A DNA stretch of 64,000 nucleotides from Cryptomeria japonica (lineage: Eukaryota > Streptophyta > Pinopsida > Cupressales > Cupressaceae): contig NC_081405.1 in the NCBI RefSeq assembly GCF_030272615.1, forward strand, positions 651,202,420 through 651,266,419, in the 5' to 3' direction. Positions 53,901 through 64,000 of the stretch are shown here, piece after piece (position 1 is the stretch's first letter; every line of letters starts with the position of its first letter). Below the pieces are notes generated by a model. That model was not told where the DNA came from, did no database searches, and was given only the letters and a program-made list of their open reading frames with translations. The position numbers were made by a program, and so were the translations under genes.

Positions 53901-55241
53901 GCCAAAAGAATGGATTTATTTTATCTATGTGTATGTGTCATTACTGGGACATTAGGAGTCTAGTTATGTTTTTTGAGTTTAGAACCTTTGCCAAGTGATA
54001 ATATATTATATATCTTGATGACATGGTCATATTACATAATCTCATTCGATATATGTTCCTTTTTTATGCAATATAATAGGTAATGTGCTATGAGGAATAT
54101 CCATGGTAATGTTGCATGTAGATATTGAATGTTATTATAATATGAATAATTAGGCCTATATTTGTGTATGTTAACAATTTCATGCAGGATTAAAGAATAA
54201 TGTTGAACTAGTCCAAGATGTTCAACAATTAAATATCATGGAGTTGTTGGCCAGGAAAGGGACAACAAGGATTGTTGTTGAAGAAGTCAGCTGGTGGTTA
54301 GATGTGGTTCATTATGACTTATCTAAAGACTTAATGATTTCCTTTGTTGAAGGAGTAGATTTAGGATTGAAGTTATGCTAGATTATCTTTGTTGTTCCAT
54401 TAGACTTTGACTGATTCTCAGCATTTGTAATTTCACCTTCTTTTTCTCCTTCAATAAAAATATCCTCCTTAAACTTTGGGAGTGGTATGCTAGTTAGTTA
54501 GGAATTTCATGCTTTCAATAAACCTCCCACCTTCTCTTGTACGGTGGTTGAGGAGAAGATAGTTTTAGTTATAGTAATACAATTCTGAGTTAGAAAAATA
54601 GACTTTCAGTAACTTGTTATGTTGTCAAGTACTTTTAAATCAATAAAGACTATGCTTTAAGCTCCACATGTTTGATTCAGTTATCTGGATGCTTGCTAAG
54701 GGGGCCCACTTAGTAAGTATTCCTTTGGATTATTTTATCATTCATTTCTTATTATATACTTAGCATTATCTTGATCACGGACTATTCCTACAACCACTGG
54801 AATACTTCATGCGACTATTCCTGCAACCACTACGAATTGAGTAGAACCCTATTTGTTGATCATGGATAAGTTCTATTTTTCTTAAATGTTTCTTAGAAGG
54901 TAGTTAGTTTTCTTTACAAGTATTTTATTTATTTATTTCCAGCATTGTCTTATAGAAACATTTCAATTCCAACAATAGGAAAAATGGCATTTTTAGTCTT
55001 TCTAGTGCATATACCTTGCAGACCCATTTCAAGTCTACACCCCAGGTTGACAACTAAAGGAACCTTCATGATGAGAGATAATTACTTAGTTGGATGTCTA
55101 ATCCCTGAGGTATGATTTCAAGGTCTAATTATTGAACCATTAAGAAGAGTGGTCACTAACCATGGGTTTAACTAACCCTATCCTCTCCAACTTTCTCATT
55201 CTAACCTCCTTTGGAGTGTCCATTCTCCCTTAAGGACACAT
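53897..55241 (+). other. Probable 3' LTR or 3' flank of element O
   Basis: No gene is seen in about 1.3 kb of AT-rich sequence. Poly(A)-signal motifs AATAAA occur near 54461, 54518 and 54640. The left edge follows a polypurine-like tract. The right edge is unresolved because solo LTR G is inserted at 55242 and no matching 5' LTR is in the window. Confidence 0.4.
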
Positions 55242-56490
55242 TGTTGGCCATTTGGAGGAATTGATTATGTGTTGCATTGATGTTTTGTCATTGATGTCAA
55301 CACTAGTTGTTTGGATGCTTTACTAGCACCCTTCTAGTCCCGGTAGGTTGAGTAGGTTTCTGGTTGGTTTGGATCCAACATAATCTGATAGGCTTCGGTA
55401 TGGTTTGGTTATGGAATTGGCTTATTCATGATACTCATGTTCATATTCAGTAAGTTGGTTTTGGTCTGGTGATCGGATGCTATCCTGATTACTTGAAAGC
55501 TTGGCTTGTGGTTCCGGCGAGGGTTTCACCGGTAGAGCTTTTGATGAATATCTTTGATGATATGCATAAGTGGTGTTGGTGCAGCTTCTGGTGGAGATTC
55601 AAGATGTTGTTGGTGATCATGTTCGAGACTTGGAAGATGGAGATCATTTCCTTAGCGTGTATGGACCTAAATTGGGTCCTGGTTTATCTAGGTTATGGAC
55701 TGGCTTAATGTAACGTGTGGATTGAACTTCTTGATATATTTTCAAGATGTCTTATGGGTTGGATATTGTTTGTTTGGTCTAAGGCTGACATGTTTTGTAA
55801 TTATGTAATTGTTTTATTGTTTGGTGGCTGACCTGATTGTTTATGGTCGAGGGTTTATATATATATGATGTAAGATCTCATTGTAGATCATCATAGGTAT
55901 AAGGTCAAGGAATGGGATATGGATATGTAATGTGCGAATAATGTAATATCAATCAAGTAGAGGATTTGGTCAAGCATTGGAGATCGAATTGGGTTTATGT
56001 AATAGGATTTAGTCCTCCGTTATTGAGCTTAACCAGAACTATACTCAGGCATAGGAGATGCTATCTTTGCAGTTCAAACACTTCTTCTGGATTGTAGTCT
56101 GGATTTCTATGTAGTCATTGAGACTCCTTTTCTGATGAGAAATGCATTCTAGGTTGTTGGCCTTCCTGCAAGTGCAGGCCCCTCAATTGTAATTCACATA
56201 CTTACTGCAGAAGTATTATCTGACTATGGGTAGGCTTTCCACCGTGGTTTTTCCCTTTACCGAGTTTTCCACGTATAAATCTTGGTATCATGTGGATGGT
56301 ATTTATTCTGTGATTATTGTTTATGCTTAATTGGTTTAACTACTATTCCGATATTTGGTTTAAGCATTCTGATATTAATGTTTTGGGTTCTGGTATTAAA
56401 GTTTAAATTGCTAAATGTTTTGGTAATCTGCGACAACTGATTCACCCCCCCCCCTCTCAGCTATCTTCCGGTTATTTGAACTGTCTAATA
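55242..56490 (+). repeat. Element G: solo Copia LTR
   Basis: It starts TGTTGGCCATTTGG and ends near 56490. CACAT precedes it (55237-55241) and follows it (56491-56495). It has TTTATATATATATGATG (TATA candidate near 55855), CCGTGGTTTTTCCC at 56242, and ATTCACCCCCCCCC...CTCAG near 56440, like A, C, H and I. No internal sequence flanks it, so it is the product of LTR-LTR recombination. With this duplication the last two bases are TA rather than CA. Confidence 0.75.
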
Positions 56491-56598
56491 CACATCACAT
56501 ATTTGCCACATGTCGTTTATTTTCTTAACACTTGCCTTCTTGTTGGCACTTGTTGGAGATTTCTTGACACTTTTCCCTCTAAGGATGACAAGTGTCCT

Positions 56599-57621
56599 TG
56601 TTGGATATTGTTGCTGCTAGGATATGTTGTTGTCATTGATGTCAACATATTCCTATGATTTATTGCTTTGGTGGTTGCAGATTGGTTTATTAAGATCATG
56701 GCTCGGTGCATGGAGTATTTCTAGTATCATTACATCTTTTTGTATTGGTTTTGGTGATCCAGAAGCTTAATTGATCATATCATATGATCCGGTTTGTAGT
56801 TTGGTCAACATTGATCCTTGTGTGCATTCTTGGTGACTTTGCTAAACTGTGATATTCTTCATGTTATGCAGTATTCTTGGTGGTGTAGCGTGTTACAGTG
56901 GATCTTGGCGTGATTTTCGATGGTGTTGCATGTTTGAACATTTGATTTAAGTCCATATTATGTCATGTATATCATTATATTGGTCTGGTGGTTGATCTTT
57001 TCATCGTGTGCTATAATTTTGTAATTATGAGATGAGGGTTTAGTCAACCTTGTTGCCAAGGTTGATGATCACTATATATAGGATTGATATTCATGTAATT
57101 TAGGTATGGTGAGTGTGTTTGCATTATAAGCAATTGGTAAATGTGCAAATAAGCAAATACATCCTTTGATATTGTGATTGAGAAGAGATTGAAGTGTTGC
57201 AGAGAAGAAAAATGTGCTTAATCGAAACTATCATCAGGAATAAGGAGATGATATATTTGCAGTTCATGTAATCCAGATTGTTGTCTGAATCTTGTTGTAA
57301 GTCGGTGAGACTTCCCTAAGGTTTGTAGCCTTTTGGGTTATTATATATTGAGAAGTGAGCCTAAATGCATGTGCATTCCCCATTATAATTATTTTCACAT
57401 ACTACTGCAGAGTATCAACTTATTGTAGGTAGGTTCCCACCGTGGTTTTTCCCTTAACTGAGTTTTCCATGTCAAAATCTTGGTGTTGTGTGTTGTGCTA
57501 TAAATTTACTTATCTATGTTGTTGCTGCAGTTTATCATATTTGCTTTTGTGGTGAAGTTTTTTAATCCAGTGAAAATTAATTCACCCCCCTTTCAGTTTT
57601 CCTTCATTGTTGTTGCCAACA
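56599..57621 (+). repeat. 5' LTR of element H
   Basis: 1,023 bp, TGTTGGATATTG to TTGCCAACA. TATA candidate CTATATATAGG near 57070, CCGTGGTTTTTCCC at 57440, ATTCACCCCCC-TTTCAG near 57580. It lacks about 300 bp found in the 3' LTR around 61085-61390. Confidence 0.93.
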
Positions 57622-57623
57622 AT

Positions 57624-57635
57624 TGGTATTAGAGC
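57624..57635 (+). other. Primer binding site of element H (tRNA-iMet type)
   Basis: TGGTATTAGAGC, two bases after the LTR. It differs from the consensus TGGTATCAGAGC by one C-to-T change. Confidence 0.85.
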
Positions 57636-57677
57636 TAGATCCTCCAAAAGAAGCTTGACCGTTTGAGGAGATCCGAG

Positions 57678-58369
57678 ATGACAACTGGATGTGTTATCTT
57701 TAAGAAGGAGAGTCTAAGATTTGAAGGAAGTAATTATGCTATATGGAAGAACTAGGTGGAGGTGCACTTGAGATGTCTTGCAAAAGATTACTGGAAGATT
57801 ACAAAGGATGTCTATTCTATTCTTCAAAATGGACCAATTACTACTTCTGGGATCGAGGATACTGAAAATAATATTAGAGCTAAGGAAGCATTGTTGAGGG
57901 CCCTGACTGATTCTAAGATGACTAATGTAATGGAACTTCAGACTACACATAATATCTGGGAGAAGCTTGAGACCCTATATGAAGGAGATAAACAAGTCAA
58001 ATTTGCTAAGTTGTAGAGTTTGAAAGGGAATTATGAGATGTTGAAGATCGGAGAAGATGAGAACATAAAATCCTTTATGGCTAAGGTGAATGAACTTGTT
58101 CTAGGTATCAAATGTGCCGGTGGAAGCCTTGAAGAAAATGAAATTGTTGTTAAGGTGTTGATATCATTGCCTCTTGCTTACAAACATAAGGTAGCCGTTA
58201 TTGATGAGATCCAAAGTGTGACTATTGTGACAAGAGATATGTTAGCTGGAAAGATTACTGCATTTGAACTAAGCGAATTTGGTGAATCACGTGGAAAGTC
58301 TGAGACAACATTTAGAGCATCTGTATCCAGAAAGTAGAAGTATGACCCTAGTGAATGCAGAATATCCAG

Positions 58370-58422
<53 letters not shown>

Positions 58423-58684
58423 GGAAGATCAAGAAAGAGAATTGGATGAGCTTGAAGCATTGATTGCCCAGAGATTTCCTAAGGGATCTGGTAAGTATGA
58501 TGGAAAATTGCCTCTGAAATGTAACTCTTGCAATAAGATAGGACATTTTGCTTCTAGATGCTTGGAGAGAATGCCTAAATATGATAGGCATGATAAATTT
58601 GATAAACATGATGAGTATGATAGATATGAGAAGCATGAAATATATGATAAGTCTTACAAGTCTAACCAAAAGTATAAGCATTAG
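57678..58684 (+). pseudogene. gag: Gag of element H (Copia, UBN2-type)
   Basis: The start is ATG 57678. The capsid region shows LRFEGSNYAIWKN, HLRCLAKDYWKITKD, NVMELQTTHNIWEKLETLYE and LKGNYEMLKIGEDENIKSFM, typical of the UBN2/Retrotran_gag family. Stops lie at 57753, 58014 and 58335. A (TG)14(AG)10 microsatellite at 58373-58420 sits in the frame and shifts it. Beyond it are a zinc knuckle, CNSCNKIGHFASRC (near 58520), and a charged tail of YDRHDKFDKHDEYDRYEKHE type. Nucleocapsid function is standard for the family. Confidence 0.88.
58373..58420 (+). repeat. Compound microsatellite (TG)14(AG)10 inside H's gag
   Basis: Fourteen TG repeats (58373-58400) are followed directly by ten AG repeats (58401-58420). 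Translated, it gives Cys-Val then Glu-Arg runs. It was probably acquired after insertion, because it disrupts the capsid-knuckle linker. Confidence 0.95.
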
Positions 58685-58689
58685 AAGAA

Positions 58690-59562
58690 TTGTTATTATG
58701 TTATTGATGAAGGTGTTATAGATGAAGAATCAGAAGGAGATGAAATTGTGTTTATTGCTATCAATGAAGGTGGACCAGTACTTGTTAATTTCACAAGTTG
58801 CACTATTGAGGAGAAAGCTTTAGCTACTAAAGTTGAAGAGAAAGATGAATGGGTATTTGACAACGGATGTTCACATCCTATGACCAGTGATAAAACAAAA
58901 TTTGTGAATATGGAGAGATATGATGGTGGAATAGTAAGATTCGAAGATGGCAAAACCTGTATGAGCCATGGTAGAGGTTTTATTTCCTTTGATGTTAATC
59001 ATAACACTGATGATGTCTTGTATGTTAAAGGTTTGAAGCATAATCTTTTAAGTGTTGGACAAATAGTTGACAAAGGTTATGATTTACAATTCAAGAATGA
59101 AAAATGCAAGATCCTACATGCCTTCGATATAAAAATTGCATTAGGAACTAAGACTAAAGGTAATATCTTTCATTTGAATGCCAGTGAGAAAAGTTGTTTG
59201 GTTACTTAGATTGATGAAAGTTGGTTGTGGCATAGGAGAATGTGTCATGTTAATTTTGATTCAATGATTAAGATTAGTTCCACTCAAGTTGTTAGAGATT
59301 TGCCTAAAATTGTTAAGCCTGCTAATCCGGTATGTAAGGAATGTCAAATGGGTAAGCAAACAATAATTTCTTTCAAGAGTAAGTTGTATACATATAATGG
59401 ATTTCTAGATCTTGTGCATATTGACCTATGTGTACCTACAAGTATAAGAAGTGTGCAGGGTGACAAATATTTCATGTTACTGATTGATGATTATTCCAGG
59501 ATGATGTGAGTTGCCTTTTTGAGGGAGAAATCAGAAGCATTGGTCAAATTCAATAAAGGTAA
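58690..59562 (+). pseudogene. pol: Protease and integrase N-terminus of element H
   Basis: The protease core WVFDNGCSHPMTSD (near 58850) replaces the usual W-x-x-D-S-G-A-S-x-H-M; the catalytic Asp stays but Gly-Ala-Ser is altered. The gag-pre-integrase zinc domain follows: LWHRRMCHVNFDSM and CKECQMGKQ (59225-59355). The integrase core begins LVHIDLCVPTSI (first Asp) and FMLLIDDYSRMM, with a stop at 59507. The rest of the catalytic core is deleted: LREKSEALVKFNKG is followed immediately by RT sequence. Confidence 0.88.
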
Positions 59563-60574
59563 TGTTGATAGTAATCTATATTTCAAGCTTTAGAATGATA
59601 ACATTTTGATTGTTGAAGTTTGTGTTGATGACATCATCTTTGGAGGAGATGATAAATTGAGTATGAAGTTTGTTGGTGATATGCAGAAAGAATTTGAGAT
59701 GTCTATGATAGGAGAGATGAAATTTTTCCTAGGTTTGCAGATTTCATAGTCTAGAAAAGGTTTTTTTATATCTCAAGCTAAATATGTAAAGGAATTGTTG
59801 AATAAGTTTGGGTTAGAAGATTCTAAACTTGTTGGAACTCCTATGGTGACTGGCTACAAATTATCTAAAAATAATGAATCTCTGAAAGCTAACTAGACCT
59901 TGTACAGATCTATGGTTGGTGGACTACTATACTTGACTCAGACTAGACTTGACATTATGCATGTTGTGTGCATGGCTGCTAGATATCAAGCTAATCTGAA
60001 AGAGAGTCATGTCACTGTCGTGAAGAGGATATTCAGATACTTGAAAGGAACTATGGATTATGGTTTGTGGTATCCGAGGAATGATGATTTCATGTTATAT
60101 GCTTACATTGATGTTGATTGGGTTGGTGATGTTGATGACTGAAAGAGTACCTCCGGTGGTGCATTATTTTTGGGTAAGAAATTGATTTCATGGGCTAGTA
60201 AGAAACAAGATTCATTTTCCCTATCTACTGTTGAAGTTGAATACATTGTTGTTGCTAGTAACTGCACTCAGGTAGTTTGGATGAAACAAATGTTGAAGGA
60301 TATCAGAGTTATCTATGTTGAGCCTATTGTCATATATTGTGATAATTCTAGTGCTATGAATATGTCAAAGAACTCAGTGCAACATTCAAAGACTAAACAT
60401 GTATCAATCAAGTATCATTTCTTGAGAGAAAAAGTCAGTGAAGAGGAAGTGAAGCTAGAGTATGTATCTACAAAGGAACAAACTGCTGATATTTTCACTA
60501 AGCCTTTGTCTTCAGATACATTTGTCTATTTGAGAGATAAGTTAGGGGTATCCACCCCTCCTGATAGGAACTAG
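59563..60574 (+). pseudogene. pol: RT C-terminal part and RNase H of element H
   Basis: After the deletion joint the frame gives LIVEVCVDDIIFGGDD, where CVDD stands for the usual YVDD box (near 59620). Then come GEMKFFLGLQI, KYVKELLNKFGLED and YRSMVGGLLYLTQTRLDI. RNase H shows DVDWVGDVDD-(stop)-KSTSGG, SWASKKQDSFSLSTVEVEY and DNSSAMNMSKNSVQH, and ends KTKHVSIKYHFLREKV...QTADIFTKPL, the standard Copia C-terminus. Stops lie at 59592, 59748, 59895 and 60140. RT fingers and most of the palm are missing. Confidence 0.9.
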
Positions 60575-60867
60575 ATGTATTGATTTGCATCAATCTGGTG
60601 AACTTCGTGATCTTATCTTCTTGTCTGAATTGATGAGTTTATGCTGCTCCTCCAGTGGAGTAGTTTGTTTGTGCCTTAGTTGAGCTAATTTCTTTATCTG
60701 AGGGGGAGAGTTTGGTTTTCTGTTTTTGAGAACCTTTGTCATTGATGTCAAAGGGAGAGAGAAGCATGTGAAAAACTATTTTATCTGCTTGATCTTAGGG
60801 GGAGTTTGTTGGAGATGTTTTCTTTCTTTACATTGATTGTTTTTCACAACCATATGTTGCCATCAAT

Positions 60868-60882
60868 GCCAAAGGAGGAGAT
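60868..60882 (+). other. Polypurine tract of element H
   Basis: GCCAAAGGAGGAGAT precedes the 3' LTR start TGTTGGACATTG at 60883, resembling A's tract (AAAGGGGGAGAT). Confidence 0.88.
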
Positions 60883-62202
60883 TGTTGGACATTGTTGCTG
60901 CTAGGATATGTTATTGTCATTGATGCCAACATATTCATGAGATTTATTGCTCTGGTGGTTGCAAATTGGTTTATTGGGATCATGGTTCGGTGTATGGAGT
61001 ATTTCTAGTATCATTACATCTTTCTGTATTGGTTTCGGTGATCTGAAATCTTAATTGATGATATCATATGATCTGGTTTGCATTTTTTTTTATCAGTGCT
61101 TTGCAGAGTTTGGCATTTCCTCTGATATATTTCAGTGTGATCAGATCTTGAGTTGAAATTTTGGGAGATTGTTTGAGATGTTCATGTGTATCTTCATTTC
61201 AAATGGTTCGTGATTTGGTACTCCGCAAGTTATCTTTCCTTGTGACAGTTGTTGTTGTTTGAGTATTCTTGAGCTTCAAATGTTGATCAATGAAGATTTG
61301 ATAAGTGGTGTTGGTACAATTGTTACAGATGATTCTAACATGCTTGCTGGTTTTTCCTAACTGTGTCCTTTTTTTTTTTATGATCCACATTAATTCTTCT
61401 GTGTGTTCTTGGTGACTTTGTTGAATCAATGATATGCTTTGTGTTATACGATATTCTTGGTGGTGTAGCGTGTTGTGGTGGATCTTGGTGTGATTTCCAA
61501 TGTTGTTGCATGTTTGAGCATTTGATTTAAGTCCATCTTATGTCATGTATATCATTATATTGGTCTGGTGGTTGATCTTTGTATTGTGTGATGTAATTTT
61601 GTAATTGTGAGATGAGGGTTTAGCGAACCTTGTTGCCAAGGTTGATGATCGATATATATAGGTTTGATATTTATGTAATTTGGGTATGGTGAATGTGTTT
61701 GCATTATCATAAATTGGTAAAGGTGCAAACAAGAAAATACATCCTTAGATATTATGATTGAGCAAAGATTGAAGTGTTGCAAAGCTGACAAATGTGCTTA
61801 ACCGGAACTATCATTGGGCATAAGGAGATGCTATATTTGCAGTTCATGTAATCCAGATTGTTGTTTGAATCTTGTTGTAAGTCAATGAGACTTCCCTGAG
61901 GGTTGTAGCTTTCTGGGTTATTATATCTTGAGCAGTGAGCTTGAATGCATATGAATTCCCCATTGTAATTATTTGCACATACTACCTACAGAGTATCATC
62001 TAATTTTGGGTTGGTTCCCACCATGGTTTTCCCTTAACCAGGTTTTCCACATCAAAATCTTGGTGTTGTGTGTTGTGCTATAAATTTGCTTATCTTTGTT
62101 GTTGCTGCAGTTTATCAGATTTTCTTTTGTGGTTAAGTTTTTTACTCTGGTGAAAACTAATTCACCCACCCTCTTAGTTTTCTTTCATTGTTGTTGCCAA
62201 CA
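60883..62202 (+). repeat. 3' LTR of element H
   Basis: 1,320 bp, TGTTGGACATTG to GCCAACA. It shares the TATA candidate ATATATATAGG near 61652 with the 5' copy and has about 300 bp extra near 61085-61390. Confidence 0.93.
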
Positions 62203-62249
62203 GTCCTATCTTTCAACTGATAGTTCTAATAATTAATGTTAAGTACAGA

Positions 62250-63546
62250 TGCCAAGCTAGCAAGATGAGAGGGGGGGGTGAATCATACAAACTTAATCTT
62301 CCATAAAAACAACAGATTCAACCTCGGTAACATATACTTTAGTAATATAACCAAAACTGCTAAACATGCAAACTCATAAGCATATAAACATCATAACACT
62401 CATAACACCAGATTTAACGTGGAAACCCAAATAGGGAAAAACCACTGTGGGATTTTGGACCCACTAAGAAATATACTCACATCTAAAATAACAGATTTTC
62501 GGACCCACTTGGTTAAGAGATTTTTTGTCACTTTACAAAATAACAGTAATAAAAATCTATCTGCAACTTCACATCTAAAATGCTAAAGCAGATTCTTATT
62601 TGCTCAATACGGTCTAGTCATAGGACTTATCTTGTCCATCTGCTGGGCTCTATACTCTGTTAATCAAACAGGTCTTCAAGCTTCTATGCTCGGTAATCAC
62701 TATGTAGCATCCCTATGCATACACTTGCCCGCATACATTATTTATCAATGATTCCTTATTTATAAACAATTTGCCAACCGCTTAATCTCCTTGATCACAT
62801 TTCCCATGATCAATCATAGCCATCAAATCTTCAAACTTGACTAGGTTCAATGTATCCTTTGATCTGAAAATGTTTTAACCCACCTTGGAACTTGCATACA
62901 TTTCTTGGAACTTGTGCTAGGGTATTGCGATTCAATCTAAGCTATAGATCTTCTTGCCGATTTTCCTTTGCCATAGATTCTTTAACAAACTTCATGCACG
63001 ACATACCAATCATTTAATCAGTTCCAACTCATCAGCTTCCTTCATTAAATAATGCTTATATTCATTCAATGCATTCTGTTACTACTCAGTTGCAACTCGG
63101 TAAATACTAAACTTTACTCAGTAGACATTATGCCTTCATTAACCGATAGCGATAACCTTAGGGTTTTACCGACTAGGTTCCTTAGGGTTTATCGACTAGG
63201 TTGTTTGCTCGGTAACATAGTATAGTATTAACCTTACAATCAACAACATATGTAGCATATCAAAACAATCTAAACATCATGATCTCATCATTGTCTAACT
63301 CGGTAATAGTTTCCCATTGAATAACTTATTCCTCCCCTTATTCATCACATTCTTTCTGTGTCTTTTACCGACATCTTTATACTCACCAAATCATACTTCT
63401 TAAGATATGGCAACATCATACTGAATTAGAAAATTAATTTCTTGACATCAATGACAAAATACTAATATTAAGATAGTAAACATCCTTAATCAGTTATATC
63501 CATAATCATCAACAACCTTCTCAATATCCTAATTGAAATGCCAACA
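62250..63546 (-). repeat. 3' LTR of element I (minus-strand Copia type)
   Basis: The minus strand starts TGTTGGCATTTC at 63546 and contains CCACTGTGG-type and GGGTTTCCACG motifs (62448-62418) and ATTCACCCCCCCC-TCTCAT near 62280, as in A, C, G and H. Its 3' end is either 62250 (GGCA) or 62238 (AACA). No target duplication can be tested because the rest of I lies to the right of the window. Confidence 0.7.
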
Positions 63547-64000
63547 ATCTCTTATTGTCTGTTATAATGCCAACATCAACCACCTCTATAACTTTCTCAT
63601 TTTTTACCGTTGATCTCTCCAGACCAAATCTTCACCATTGAATCCTGCCACCTCAGCTTTGGCTTTGAAAAATCTATAAATACCTCTCCTCTTAGATATG
63701 AGAGGACCCTTAGCATTTTTCTTAGCAATCTTAGTATCACTAGTAGCATTCTTAAAAGCATTCTAATAGTTTTAGCATCATAATTTAGCTTATCAATAGT
63801 ATCATTGTATTTTGATAATGGCACTCAATGTATTTTTAGCATAGCTATCATGATAATTTAGAACTACACATCATCATCTAGATCATAGAATTGCATTATT
63901 TCACTCTTTTTTCTTAGGTAGTCATCTTGTGATCATGCAACTAAGAGCCAACCCCTAGACCTGCAAGATCCTTGAGAATAGAGAACAATGGGACGATTTG
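63547..64000 (-). mobile_element. Internal 3' end of element I, running off the window
   Basis: Immediately before the LTR on the minus strand is CAATAAGAGAT, in the polypurine-tract position. Further in, a short open frame (63762-63604) reads KKNAKGPLISKRRG and YRFFKAKAEVAGFNGEDLVW before a TAA. It may be the end of a larger ORF, but I cannot assign it. No RNase H end of Copia type is visible in the 450 bp present. Confidence 0.45.

Larger units (their letters stand above)
2141..55241 (+). mobile_element. Element O: old Athila-lineage Ty3/Gypsy element, the scaffold interrupted by A, C, D and E
   Basis: Gag, protease, RT, RNase H, integrase and a post-pol ORF occur in order on the plus strand. 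They are interrupted by A (3509-19042), C (21960-23275), D (24422-43509) and E (45256-52062). Excising A, D or E with one target copy rejoins the frame exactly (3508 to 19048; 24421 to 43515; 45255 to 52068); at C the frame closes with one extra base. The Athila assignment rests on the protease-flanking phrases, the RT segment YPISDSEWVSPL, the catalytic IYMDD and the RNase H / tether style. The 5' LTR is outside the window. The 3' LTR is not resolved; candidates start at about 44336 or 53897. The right limit given is only where the next insertion (G) begins. The coding regions are riddled with stops, so the copy is dead and ancient. Confidence 0.75.
56599..62202 (+). mobile_element. Element H: internally deleted Copia retrotransposon
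   Basis: The target duplication GTCCT is at 56594-56598 and 62203-62207. LTRs are 56599-57621 and 60883-62202, starting TGTTGGA and ending GCCAACA. The primer site is a tRNA-iMet type with one mismatch. Gag, protease, the integrase N-terminus, the end of RT and RNase H are in Copia order, with a deletion joining integrase to RT near 59560. Stops occur in every domain. Confidence 0.93.

Noticed and set aside
55469-55708. ORF of 79 codons in solo LTR G
   Set aside because: No homology seen; it lies wholly in an LTR and is not conserved in related LTRs of A, C or H.
61199-61791. Minus-strand ORFs in H's 3' LTR
   Set aside because: They fall in LTR sequence; at least part is absent from the 5' LTR and no domain is visible.

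Overview
This is a plant nuclear window made almost entirely of nested LTR retrotransposons. No ordinary host gene, rRNA, tRNA or CRISPR array is visible. The mix (Athila-, Tat- and chromovirus-like Ty3/Gypsy plus Ty1/Copia elements), the very long LTRs and the slow layered decay suggest a large-genome seed plant, most likely a gymnosperm such as a conifer. That taxonomic call is inference; nothing in the window is species-diagnostic. Elements are labelled A to I and O here.

Layout. (1) 1-2140: the 5' end of a minus-strand chromovirus-like Gypsy element (F). (2) An old Athila-lineage Gypsy element (O, plus strand) is the scaffold from about 2141 to beyond 53.9 kb. Its gag (2160-3508), protease (19043-20377), RT/RNase H (20379-21959), integrase (23276-24421, ending 43515-43584) and a long post-pol ORF (44376-45255 and 52068-53900) are separated by four later insertions. 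Removing an insertion with one copy of its 5-bp target duplication rejoins the O reading frame at A, D and E; at C the frame also closes, with one unexplained extra base. (3) Insertions into O are: A (Copia-type, non-autonomous, 3509-19042, TSD AATAC), which itself carries B (non-autonomous gag-pro Gypsy, 4413-12304, TSD TTCCC) in its 5' LTR; C (Copia LTR fragment, 21960-23275); D (19-kb Tat-like Gypsy, minus strand, 24422-43509, TSD GGTTC); and E (non-autonomous relative of B, minus strand, 45256-52062). (4) Beyond O: a solo Copia LTR (G, 55242-56490), an internally deleted Copia element (H, 56599-62202, TSD GTCCT) and the 3' end of a minus-strand Copia-type element (I, about 62250-64000).

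The notable biology is non-gag/pol coding capacity. D has two LTRs of about 6 kb, each carrying the same roughly 1,190-codon sense ORF of unknown function. A and O also carry long non-gag/pol ORFs of broadly similar layout: a globular N-terminus, a basic K/R-rich middle and an acidic or coiled-coil C-terminus. E carries, in the gag position, a protein with three predicted N-terminal membrane helices joined to a gag-type CHHC zinc knuckle. B and E share polypurine tract, primer-site context and related LTRs but lack polymerase, so they would depend on an autonomous partner.

All pol genes seen are broken. Only B's 992-codon gag-pro ORF is a long uninterrupted reading frame.
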